Source of the DNA: Cyclobacteriaceae bacterium
Lineage (GTDB): Bacteria; Bacteroidota; Bacteroidia; Cytophagales; Cyclobacteriaceae
DNA length: 11,242 nt
NCBI GenBank assembly: GCA_013140395.1
Contig: JABFSY010000220.1
Coordinates: forward strand, 1 to 11,242
Direction: 5' to 3'
Below the pieces are notes generated by a model. That model was not told the origin of the DNA, made no database searches, and saw only the letters and a program-made list of their open reading frames with translations. Position 1 is the stretch's first letter; every line of letters begins with the position of its first letter. Below are positions 1-6,999 of the stretch, piece after piece. Both the position numbers and the translations under genes were made by a program.

Positions 1-1715
1 TGAACAGTAAGTTTTATTTCTCCTTGCACCGTGCCGGATGGCATACTCTCCAGAAAGCGATGGTACTTCCCACCGCCTCGGCTAATAGTGCCACCAATGC
101 CATGGAAAAAGCGAAGCAAAATCTGAGGTGCGTTTTTTAAATCGTTGATGGTTTCAAAGAGTGGAACAACTTGAAATAGATCATACGACAGGCCCGCTTC
201 ACGCAAGAAAAGATAGGGGACTAACAAATCACTAAGACTTCGAGTCATGCTTACGATAAGGGAACCGATTCCTTCTTTTCCATACAAATCAACATGAGTC
301 TTTACCGCACGATAACAACCAATCACTTGTTCCGCTTCTGATCCTACGCTACTTCCCGGAACTAGAAACGGGCGATTGGTTTGTAGTTCCTCGGTGAGGA
401 AAGCAACTCTTTTGTCTTCCGGCCATTCAGTAAAAGAAGTATCAGACATGCCTGCAGCAGCCAATAGCTGCTGGATTGCTTTGTCATGAAACGTACTATT
501 TTGACGGATGTCCAATTTGGCCAAATGAAATCCAAAGCATTGCACCATTCTTTCAATAGGAAAAATCAAGTCACTTACCAGTCTTCGACTTCCAATCTCC
601 AGGAGGCTCTTACGGAGTGTTCCTAAGTCGTGAGTAAGTTGTGAAGGCGTTTGATATCCGTTCGTTGACTGATTTCCTTTTCTACTTTGCTGCAACTTTA
701 TCAATAGTAGGTTTACAAATTGCCTCCAGGGTTCACGCGGATTTCTGCTGACGGCATCTGCCCCAGCTGCACCTATTTGGTGTTCCAATTCAATAATCGC
801 CTGCTGAAAAAAAGGAGGCGGGTGATTGTTGATTTCAGAAAAACTGATGTCAGCAGCCAGCTCTTGCAATTTGTTAACAAGTAAATCCAGCGCAGCATCG
901 CGATGTGTTTTTAACGTATCAGCCGTTAGTTCAGCCGTCACATAAGGATGTCCATCTCGATCTCCACCTACCCAGCTGCCAAATGTTAGTCGTGGAAAAT
1001 CATCCGGATGAAACAAGCGCTCTGCATTGAAGCCAAAAGACTGCCAGGCTTTTTTTAGACGTTGGTCAGACTGGTGGAGTGCCTGTGGAAAAACATTTCT
1101 TATGTAATGAATGACATTATTGCGTTCGGATGCTACCTGCGGCTTTTCAAGATAGACTTCACCGGTGCGCCACCAACGCTCTAACAAAGCTTTGATCGTT
1201 TCTTCAATATCCGCTTGCTCCCAGTTTGATAAATTGCCCTGCTCTTTCCTGGCCAGTTGCACATATACCTTCCGATGTAGATTTAGTATTGAAATGCGCT
1301 TGGCTTCGGTCGGGTGCGCGGTAAGCACAGGCATCACCATCACGCGAGGCAGAAGCTGAGCTATTTGCTCTTCTGTAACACCAGCCTCTTTTAAACGTAG
1401 AAAGGTTTCTGTCCAGGAACCACGAATAGCTGCAGGGCCTTTCTCATCTTCCAGTTTGCGCCTAAACCGCACAGCTGCATTTTCTTCTACCAAGTTCATC
1501 AGTTGAAAAAGAATACTGCACGCCTGTATGTATTTTTCGTTTGACGGGTTGTTAAAAAGAATACTGGCATCCACTGAAGAAGAATCAATCTGCGAAAGCA
1601 AATTTGCTATTTCAATTTCTTTCAAGGTGATCAGCACATCGCGGAAGCAGGAAGTAAGGTAATCCAGATCATTTTCTATTTTGAGCAGTCCTTGTTTTTC
1701 TATTTCGGAAGACAT
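1..1715 (-). CDS. ppc: Phosphoenolpyruvate carboxylase, 3' end beyond window, internal segment missing
   Basis: This cytoplasmic anaplerotic enzyme makes oxaloacetate from PEP and bicarbonate. The visible 571 codons start at ATG 1715; family members run about 850-920 residues, so the C-terminus lies off the left edge. Visible motifs are VLTAHPTEAKR at residues 130-140 (His134 matches E. coli His138), GSWVGGDRDG at 246-255, LDIRQNSTFHDK near 401-412 (Arg404 matches Arg396), PLFETINDL with Glu521 matching the Mg ligand Glu506, and FHGIGGTISRGGG at 538 onward. Only 17 residues separate Glu521 from His538, against 73 in E. coli as I recall it. The GYSDSxKDAG segment with Asp543 and Lys546 is therefore absent although the frame stays open. 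The first Arg of the FHGRGG motif is Ile540. Family assignment is very secure, but activity of this copy is doubtful. Confidence 0.93.
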   Translation of the reverse strand, partial: MSSEIEKQGLLKIENDLDYLTSCFRDVLITLKEIEIANLLSQIDSSSVDASILFNNPSNEKYIQACSILFQLMNLVEENAAVRFRRKLEDEKGPAAIRGSWTETFLRLKEAGVTEEQIAQLLPRVMVMPVLTAHPTEAKRISILNLHRKVYVQLARKEQGNLSNWEQADIEETIKALLERWWRTGEVYLEKPQVASERNNVIHYIRNVFPQALHQSDQRLKKAWQSFGFNAERLFHPDDFPRLTFGSWVGGDRDGHPYVTAELTADTLKTHRDAALDLLVNKLQELAADISFSEINNHPPPFFQQAIIELEHQIGAAGADAVSRNPREPWRQFVNLLLIKLQQSRKGNQSTNGYQTPSQLTHDLGTLRKSLLEIGSRRLVSDLIFPIERMVQCFGFHLAKLDIRQNSTFHDKAIQQLLAAAGMSDTSFTEWPEDKRVAFLTEELQTNRPFLVPGSSVGSEAEQVIGCYRAVKTHVDLYGKEGIGSLIVSMTRSLSDLLVPYLFLREAGLSYDLFQVVPLFETINDLKNAPQILLRFFHGIGGTISRGGGKYHRFLESMPSGTVQGEIKLTV

Positions 1716-1727
1716 GGGATTTTTTTT

Positions 1728-1735
1728 CAAAGGTA
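1728..1735 (-). promoter_or_regulatory. Possible -7 box of the PEP carboxylase promoter
   Basis: Read on the minus strand this is TACCTTTG, an exact match to the Bacteroidota -7 consensus TAnnTTTG, 12 bases before the ppc start codon. The nearest upstream TTTG (ending at 1760) is 24 bases away, slightly longer than the usual spacing. The transcript leader would be only a few bases long. It is one short motif in AT-rich DNA, so chance is possible. Confidence 0.3.
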
Positions 1736-1844
1736 GTACTGCGACAATGAATTGCTTTGCAAAAATTCGAAATATTCGTGCTTACATCGTAGCGAAACTG
1801 ACTGATCACAGTCTACTACTGTACATGAAAGTATGAAAAACAAC

Positions 1845-1879
1845 AAAAAAAACTTAGTTGGATTCAACCCCGTTCGGGG
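1845..1879 (-). terminator. Weak terminator-like end of the histidine kinase gene
   Basis: On the minus strand the last kinase codons contain CCCC-GAAC-GGGG (1868-1879), directly followed by GTTG-AATC-CAAC (1857-1868). The stop codon and a run of eight T (1845-1852) come next. Both stems are only four base pairs, and they share a base, so only one can form fully. The order of stem then T-run fits intrinsic termination before ppc, but weakly. Confidence 0.3.
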
Positions 1880-3161
1880 CATTTGGAATTGAGATTGAAA
1901 AAGTCGAGCCCTTTCCGAAAACAGACTGGAGTGAGATCTGTCCATTTAATTTATCGACAACCTCCTTAACAATAAATAAACCAAGTCCGGATCCAGTAGA
2001 AATCTCAGTGGCACGATGGAACATATCAAATACTTTTGGCTGTTGCTCTGGTGATATGCCAATTCCATTATCCGAAATCGTTAAGCGAACACCTCCTGCC
2101 TCTTGCTCCATAAATATCTTTATCCAAAGATCCTCTTGATGATAGTTATGATATTTTACCGAATTAGAGACTAAATTCGCAAGAATGACGGAGAGACTTT
2201 TCCGATCAGTGTTGACAAAATCGACTGTACCAAATTCTCGTATCAATCTAATTCGTGAAGCTCCGTCCATGTACCTCAATGAATCTGCAATCTCGTTAAC
2301 AAGTTCGTTGATTGATACTGCCTCGATAATAAGTTGGTTTTTTGTGTTTCGTGAAAACTCAAGAATATCTAAAATAAACCGATCAAGCTTAGCAATCCTA
2401 TTATCTATCAATTTAAAGTACTGCCCCATATTCTCTTTTTCGGGTTCCATGGCAGCTAAATTCACTAACCCTTTTATCGAATTGAGCGGAGCTCGCAAAT
2501 CGTGAGAAGCACTATACAATATCTGATCAAGTTTACCATTTGTTTTAGCCAATTGATTTTCCCGCTTAAGCAACAATACCTCAGCACGGTAATTCAGTTG
2601 TATCGCAAAAAGTATACACACCGAAAGAATCAGACAAGCTGAAGTAATATTGATAATCGAATTAAACAAAGAAGATTTCTCGAGCATTCGAGTGCTTCCA
2701 AAAATGTGGTAATCGGTTAACTCTAGTGTAATAAGAGCAGCCAAGGAAAAAGAGGCATAAAGAATACTCATTTTCAATTCACTTTTTGGGTGAACTACTA
2801 AAGCAACCCCAATCAATGCCAGAAACAACGTACCTACTGCGCATTCTCGTGGAACTAAAGAGGCCAGTATAAAAAAAACTACGTTTATTGAAATGAAGAA
2901 AAAGAACTTTGATGCCTTATGTCGCTTGCGTTCATTAAGCAAATAGCTGATCAACGTTATAACAGTTGTCAAAACAACAAAAGCCACAACGCCAAAATCG
3001 CCACGGATCGAATCGGCAACCAAATGTATAAGTAGCCCAAAAAGAGTAAGTATTAGGATTTGAGAAAAAACGATGTTCTTTCTTAGCTCGTAACTTAGGA
3101 AGGGCTCGTTTACACTGAGTTTGGACCAGTCAGAGGGTTTGAGTAAGCGCCTTAATCTCAT
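1854..3161 (-). CDS. Membrane sensor histidine kinase (HisKA-HATPase_c), orphan
   Basis: This is a 435-residue two-component sensor kinase of the inner membrane. From ATG 3161 there is a short cytoplasmic start, about six hydrophobic segments (roughly 29-48, 58-74, 84-103, 108-123, 131-148, 166-188), then a charged linker likely to be coiled coil. The H-box is SASHDLRAPLNSIKG with phospho-acceptor His220. The ATP-binding domain shows the N-box LANLVSNSVKYH (Asn329, Asn333), the G1 box DNGIGI (364-369), the F-box VFDMFHR and the G2 box GSGLGLF (390-396). No separate periplasmic or PAS domain is evident, so the signal is probably sensed through the membrane domain. No response regulator is adjacent. 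The frame extends four codons further to a TTG at 3173, but ATG 3161 is the likelier start. The ligand is unknown. Confidence 0.93.
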   Translation of the reverse strand: MRLRRLLKPSDWSKLSVNEPFLSYELRKNIVFSQILILTLFGLLIHLVADSIRGDFGVVAFVVLTTVITLISYLLNERKRHKASKFFFFISINVVFFILASLVPRECAVGTLFLALIGVALVVHPKSELKMSILYASFSLAALITLELTDYHIFGSTRMLEKSSLFNSIINITSACLILSVCILFAIQLNYRAEVLLLKRENQLAKTNGKLDQILYSASHDLRAPLNSIKGLVNLAAMEPEKENMGQYFKLIDNRIAKLDRFILDILEFSRNTKNQLIIEAVSINELVNEIADSLRYMDGASRIRLIREFGTVDFVNTDRKSLSVILANLVSNSVKYHNYHQEDLWIKIFMEQEAGGVRLTISDNGIGISPEQQPKVFDMFHRATEISTGSGLGLFIVKEVVDKLNGQISLQSVFGKGSTFSISIPNAPNGVESN

Positions 3162-3266
3162 TTCTAAAAACAACCAGTATATCTCAAATAGAAAATTAAC
3201 ATAAAAAACTCTAGTAAAAAACCCTCTGCTAAGATTGGTGGTGGAAATGTAGTTTAAACAAAGAAC

Positions 3267-4754
3267 TTATTTTGTAACAAGTGTTTGAATAGCGTGAGGC
3301 AAAATCTTCGCTGGAAAGGCTTGGGATCCAATATATACTTTGTAAGTTATCTCCTGGTCACTTTGATTCATCACAATAGTTGCCAATGATCCATCTTCAT
3401 TCAGGAAGGACGTGCACAGTAAATGACTTCTACTAGCAACACTGCTTACACGCTTTGCGTTCGGGCGAATAAATTTTGAGAAGTGACCGATGTAGTAATA
3501 TGAAGGCGTATAAATTAATTCTCCCTTGGACACGTCCGCATGAACAGGCGCAAAACAAAAGTTACCAACATGATTAGGTCCACCCGTTTGATCTAACAAT
3601 ATATTCCAATCCGTCCACCCCACCGTGCCCTGATTAAAATCATTGATCATGGATCTGCCATAGCGTTCTGCATTGGGCCAGTATTGGTATTTTTTGGCGT
3701 CAAATTTTTCTACACACCCCTCTGTAAACAATATGTTTTTGTCGGGATAGGATTCTTTGACTGCAGCGAGATTGGCAAACATGGGCTCACCTCCGGCCCA
3801 GGTTTCATACCAATGAAAGCCGATTCCCCACGCATACTTGGAAGCCTCTGCATCTTCGAAAATGACATTGGCTCGATGGTTCATCAGATCGCGATTGTGA
3901 TCCCAAACCACAATTTTCTTGTCCCCCAATCCGGCAGCCTGCATGGTCGGGCCTAAATATTTTTTAAGAAAATCCCGTTCTTCCTCCGCAGTGAAAATAC
4001 AAGACTCCCATCGCTGTATGGCCATTGGTTCGTTTTGAATGGTTATGCCCCAAATGGGCATGCCTTCATTCTCATATGCTTTGATAAACTTTGTAAAGTA
4101 GGTTGCCCACGACTGATTAAACTCGGGCAACAGTTTGCCGCCTTTCAACATGCTGTTGTTGTCTTTCATAAACGCGGGCGGACTCCAAGGGCTGGCATAC
4201 AACAAGAGGTTTCCTCCCGCAGCGGTCATCGCGCTTTTGATCAATGGAATCCGATGTTTCCGATCATGATCGATATTAAAAGAGTTAAGTTCTTTATCAT
4301 TATCGGCAACATACGTATAGCTTCCGCTGGCGAAGTCAGAACTGTGAATGGTGGTGCGTGCCAAAGAATATCCAATACCATTCTCCGGACTATAATAGGA
4401 ACGTAACAACTCGTTTTGTTTTTCTAGCGGTAGTTTTGCGAAAACCTCTGCAGCAGCATCTGTAATCGCGCCCCCAATTCCAATAAAATGCTGGAACGTT
4501 TTTTCCGGATTGATAAAAATCGAAATGTCAGATTCCACGGGCTGTTGAGCAGGGGCAAACGATGCGGTGTCGGTGATCGTCAACCGGTCAGCGGTTTGGC
4601 TGGCGGTGGTGTAAACAATGGCGGTTTTCCCTTCCGCATCAAACGCTGCAGCCGCTTTTTTCTGAGTCTCGTTTTTATTTTCTTCGGCTTTATCTGATGT
4701 GCCGCATGCTTGCAGGAACAGAAGTAGGGTTAAGGCTGCTAGTTGGCTTTTCAT
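3267..4754 (-). CDS. GH30 family glycoside hydrolase, lipoprotein (glucosylceramidase/beta-glucosidase-like)
   Basis: This is a 495-residue exported retaining glycosidase. ATG 4754 opens a signal peptide ending in the lipobox LQAC, so Cys17 is the likely lipid anchor. A low-complexity polar linker rich in E, K, N and T follows (about 20-35). The GH30 barrel shows FIGIGGAITDAAAEVF (90-105), SPWSPPAFMK (188-197), TIQNEPMAIQRWES with acid/base Glu242, HWYETWAGGEP (314-323) and ILFTEGC with nucleophile Glu345. The tail from about 430 forms the beta-sandwich typical of the family. Known GH30 enzymes of this type cleave beta-glucosidic or related bonds, but the substrate cannot be read from the sequence. 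No SusC/SusD pair or other carbohydrate enzyme is nearby, so this is not a visible polysaccharide-utilisation locus. It lies 105 bases upstream of the kinase on the same strand. Confidence 0.93.
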   Translation of the reverse strand: MKSQLAALTLLLFLQACGTSDKAEENKNETQKKAAAAFDAEGKTAIVYTTASQTADRLTITDTASFAPAQQPVESDISIFINPEKTFQHFIGIGGAITDAAAEVFAKLPLEKQNELLRSYYSPENGIGYSLARTTIHSSDFASGSYTYVADNDKELNSFNIDHDRKHRIPLIKSAMTAAGGNLLLYASPWSPPAFMKDNNSMLKGGKLLPEFNQSWATYFTKFIKAYENEGMPIWGITIQNEPMAIQRWESCIFTAEEERDFLKKYLGPTMQAAGLGDKKIVVWDHNRDLMNHRANVIFEDAEASKYAWGIGFHWYETWAGGEPMFANLAAVKESYPDKNILFTEGCVEKFDAKKYQYWPNAERYGRSMINDFNQGTVGWTDWNILLDQTGGPNHVGNFCFAPVHADVSKGELIYTPSYYYIGHFSKFIRPNAKRVSSVASRSHLLCTSFLNEDGSLATIVMNQSDQEITYKVYIGSQAFPAKILPHAIQTLVTK

Positions 4755-4829
4755 AGATTCGATGTGTTTGAGGTTGTGAACGAGAAAGACTGCAGATCTA
4801 ATGGCAAAAGTTAGCGAAATTACAATTGC

Positions 4830-4862
4830 TTTGAAAACATCGGCTCTGAATTACTACTTTTA
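4830..4862 (+). promoter_or_regulatory. Likely promoter of the nitrilase gene
   Basis: TTTG at 4830-4833 and TACTTTTA at 4855-4862 are 21 bases apart. This resembles the Bacteroidota promoter (TTTG, about 19-21 bases, TAnnTTTG) with one mismatch, in the last base of the -7 box. A start about seven bases downstream would give a leader of about 13 bases before ATG 4882. It sits in the 127-base divergent gap shared with the GH30 gene, for which I saw no equally good match on the other strand. Confidence 0.35.
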
Positions 4863-4881
4863 GTTTGACTAAAATTCTATC

Positions 4882-5799
4882 ATGGAAACTCCCAACCCAT
4901 TCATCGCGGCCGTGGTGCAAGCAGCGCCTGTATTTTTTGATAAGGCAAAAACGGTTGATAAAATACAAATCTTAATTGGCCAAGCCTCCAAAGAAAAAGC
5001 GTCACTGATCCTTTTTCCGGAAGTATTCATTCCGGGGTATCCGCGTGGATTGATTTTCGGAACAACGGTTGGAGGTCGCTCTCCCGAGGGACGGGAGATG
5101 TTCTTGCGCTATTGGGAAAATTCGATTGTGGTACCCGGACCAGAAACAGAGTTACTGGCAAGTGCTGCAAAAGAAGCAAACGCCTATGTGGTCATTGGTG
5201 TCACCGAAAAAGACAAAATCAGCGACACCTTGTATTGCACTTTGCTCTATTTTTCTCCGGAGGGAAATCTCGTTCACAAACACCGAAAACTAAAACCCAC
5301 AGCTGCAGAACGGATTCTTTGGGGCGAGGGAGATGGAAGTGATTTAAATGTGTTGGATACTTCCATTGGCAAACTAGGAGGGCTAATTTGCTGGGAAAAT
5401 TACATGCCTTTAGCACGCACGGCACTCTACCAGCAAGGCATTGAAATCTATGTGGCGCCAACCGCAGATTGCCGGGGAACGTGGCAATCATCTCTCGAAC
5501 ACATCGCTTGCGAGGGGAGATGTTTTGTGCTCGGTTGCAATCAAATTCTGACGAGCGAACACTATCCGGAGGAGTTAAAATCTCAATTATCAAACACACA
5601 CCCATCACTGCCCAGCACAGGGGGAAGTTGCATCATTTCACCGCTGGGAAAAAGACTAGCGGGACCGCTTTATGATCAAGAAGGTATCCTAACAGCAGAA
5701 ATTGATCATCGAGAAATCATCAAAGCCAAAATGGACTTTGATGTGATCGGTCATTATGCCAGGCCAGATGTTTTTGACTTGAGGGTAAAAGGCAAGTAA
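4882..5799 (+). CDS. Nitrilase (carbon-nitrogen hydrolase superfamily, branch 1-like)
   Basis: This is a 305-residue cytoplasmic enzyme expected to hydrolyse a nitrile to the carboxylic acid and ammonia. The full Glu-Lys-Cys triad is visible: Glu47 in LILFPEVFIPGYPRG, Lys136 in HKHRKLKPTAAER, and nucleophile Cys170 in GGLICWENYMPLAR. The second conserved Glu is Glu143. CWENYMPLAR and WGEGDG (148-153) are characteristic of true nitrilases rather than of amidases, Nit1/Nit2 omega-amidases or carbamoylases. Further family segments are VAPTADCRGTW (191-201) and TGGSCIISPLG (247-256). Length is typical and ATG 4882 gives a complete N-terminal beta strand. There is no signal peptide. The gene stands alone, with GH30 diverging from it and the SPFH gene converging on it, so its natural substrate (aliphatic, aryl or arylacetonitrile) is undetermined. 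Confidence 0.92.
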   Translation: METPNPFIAAVVQAAPVFFDKAKTVDKIQILIGQASKEKASLILFPEVFIPGYPRGLIFGTTVGGRSPEGREMFLRYWENSIVVPGPETELLASAAKEANAYVVIGVTEKDKISDTLYCTLLYFSPEGNLVHKHRKLKPTAAERILWGEGDGSDLNVLDTSIGKLGGLICWENYMPLARTALYQQGIEIYVAPTADCRGTWQSSLEHIACEGRCFVLGCNQILTSEHYPEELKSQLSNTHPSLPSTGGSCIISPLGKRLAGPLYDQEGILTAEIDHREIIKAKMDFDVIGHYARPDVFDLRVKGK

Positions 5800-5813
5800 A
5801 CAGCCAAATGAAA

Positions 5814-5836
5814 TCGCAGAGCCAAGGGCTCTGCGA
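5814..5836. terminator. Hairpin between convergent nitrilase and SPFH genes
   Basis: TCGCAGAGCC (5814-5823), a three-base loop AAG and GGCTCTGCGA (5827-5836) form a perfect ten-base-pair stem. It lies in the 45-base gap between two converging genes, 14 bases after the nitrilase stop. Flanks are A- or T-rich but have no long uninterrupted T-run on either side. A shared bidirectional terminator is the natural reading. Confidence 0.7.
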
Positions 5837-5844
5837 GGTAAAAA

Positions 5845-6795
5845 CTATTTGTCTTCTTTATTGGTATGCAGAGTAGATCCTTTGCTTACTGATATCAGCT
5901 GTTGAAGCGTACGTTGCATATTCTCCGCTGATCCGTCAAGAAAAATGGTGTTGCCTTTTCCATGTTCCGCGAAATGGCGGATCGATTCAGTCCACATGGA
6001 GAACAAGATAAAAGAAGCATCCAAATTGGCGTGTTGAATTTCTTTCGCTGCCTGCGACATTCCCTTTGCCACTTCTTCGCGAAACAGTGCCACACCTTGG
6101 CCTCGCAATTGTGAAGCGACTTTTTCAGCTTCGGCAGCAATCTTTATCGCATTGCCTTCCGCTTCTGCTCCTTTTGTTTTGGTGATCAATAACGCTTGCC
6201 CCTCATTTTCTGCAGCCGCGCGCAAATTATTGGAGGCAACTACCTTCGCCATGGATTTCATAATGGTCTCGTCAAAAGCAATATCATTTAATTGTAAATC
6301 GATTAGATGATAGCCCCAACCTTCCAGTGTTTGATCTAACTGTTTTTTTACTTCTTGCACAATTTCCGTGCGGAGTGATAACACCTCTGACTGCTTTTTG
6401 GTTGCCACAAAACTTCGGATCGATCCTTCAATGGTACGCGTCAATGCTGTCATAAAACTTTCTTCGTCCACAAACTTAAACGCCACATTCTTTATTGTTT
6501 CTTCATTCTGATCTAATACAGAAAAAAGAAGCATGGCTTTAAAATTCACGTTTGCTTGATCCAGTGTCGTGGCTTGGAAACTGAGTTCAACCGATTGGTT
6601 CTGGATGGAAACTCTGGAGTGAATATTTTCAATAAGTGGAATACGTATATTAAGTCCGGGCCGCAGAATTCTTCGAAATTTTCCAAAAACCGTAATCACA
6701 CCGATGCTGCCCTGCTTGATGGTGACGAAGAGACTGAATAGTGTGATAATTCCTAAAACAAAAACAACGATGATAACAACCTCTAAATTTTCCAT
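5845..6795 (-). CDS. SPFH/band-7 domain membrane protein (stomatin/HIR-like)
   Basis: This is a 316-residue protein with one N-terminal membrane helix (about 5-26) and a long cytoplasmic part. GSIGVITVFGKFRRILRPG (29-47) followed by RIPLIENIHSRVSIQNQSVE is the classic SPFH/band-7 opening. The rest of the domain runs to about residue 190. Then comes an Ala/Glu-rich heptad region, AAAENEGQALLITKTKGAEA at 193-212 and onward, typical of the oligomerising coiled coil. The arrangement resembles stomatin/prohibitin and plant HIR proteins, which form large ring or cage assemblies and organise membrane microdomains. No NfeD-type partner or FtsH protease gene is adjacent. ATG 6795 is chosen because it immediately precedes the membrane helix; another ATG at 6799 is out of frame. 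The family call is secure, but the cellular role is only inferred. Confidence 0.9.
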   Translation of the reverse strand: MENLEVVIIVVFVLGIITLFSLFVTIKQGSIGVITVFGKFRRILRPGLNIRIPLIENIHSRVSIQNQSVELSFQATTLDQANVNFKAMLLFSVLDQNEETIKNVAFKFVDEESFMTALTRTIEGSIRSFVATKKQSEVLSLRTEIVQEVKKQLDQTLEGWGYHLIDLQLNDIAFDETIMKSMAKVVASNNLRAAAENEGQALLITKTKGAEAEGNAIKIAAEAEKVASQLRGQGVALFREEVAKGMSQAAKEIQHANLDASFILFSMWTESIRHFAEHGKGNTIFLDGSAENMQRTLQQLISVSKGSTLHTNKEDK

Positions 6796-6952
6796 ACATT
6801 TTAATGACTAAGTAATCTTAAAAGTAACTTTATTTTAAACAAAATATATTTTTTTGTTAGCGGTTACTATTTCCGGAGTACCAAAGACGTTGATAGACTT
6901 TTTTGATCGACTCTATAACGAAACGCACTATAAATTTTTATTCTACATTCCC

Positions 6953-6980
6953 TTGCTGGTTATTATTTATGCTAACTTTA
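6953..6980 (+). promoter_or_regulatory. Possible promoter of the S9 peptidase gene
   Basis: TTG at 6953-6955 and TAACTTTA at 6973-6980 are 17 bases apart, within the range accepted for Flavobacterium-type promoters. The -7 box differs from TAnnTTTG only in its last base, as does the nitrilase box. ATG 7000 follows after 19 AT-rich bases. The rest of this 204-base divergent gap is AT-rich, and I found no convincing promoter for the SPFH gene in it. Confidence 0.3.
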
Positions 6981-6999
6981 AACAGTCAAATTTTATGAT

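Noticed and set aside
362..556. Short minus-strand open frame inside ppc
   Set aside because: It lies in a different frame of a strongly conserved enzyme and its peptide shows no family signal.
1800..1813. Five-pair inverted repeat GACTG-ATCA-CAGTC between the kinase and ppc
   Set aside because: It is too short and not followed by a T-run on either strand; I could not tie it to an operator.
3162..3173. TTG start four codons upstream of the histidine kinase ATG
   Set aside because: A normal ATG at 3161 follows immediately and the four residues add nothing conserved.
3684..4697. Three plus-strand open frames opposite the GH30 gene
   Set aside because: They are antisense shadows of a well-supported gene with no start context or recognisable domains.
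5219..5608. 129-codon minus-strand frame opposite the nitrilase
   Set aside because: The catalytic motifs of the nitrilase occupy the same bases on the plus strand; the antisense peptide is Cys/Arg-rich and unrecognisable.
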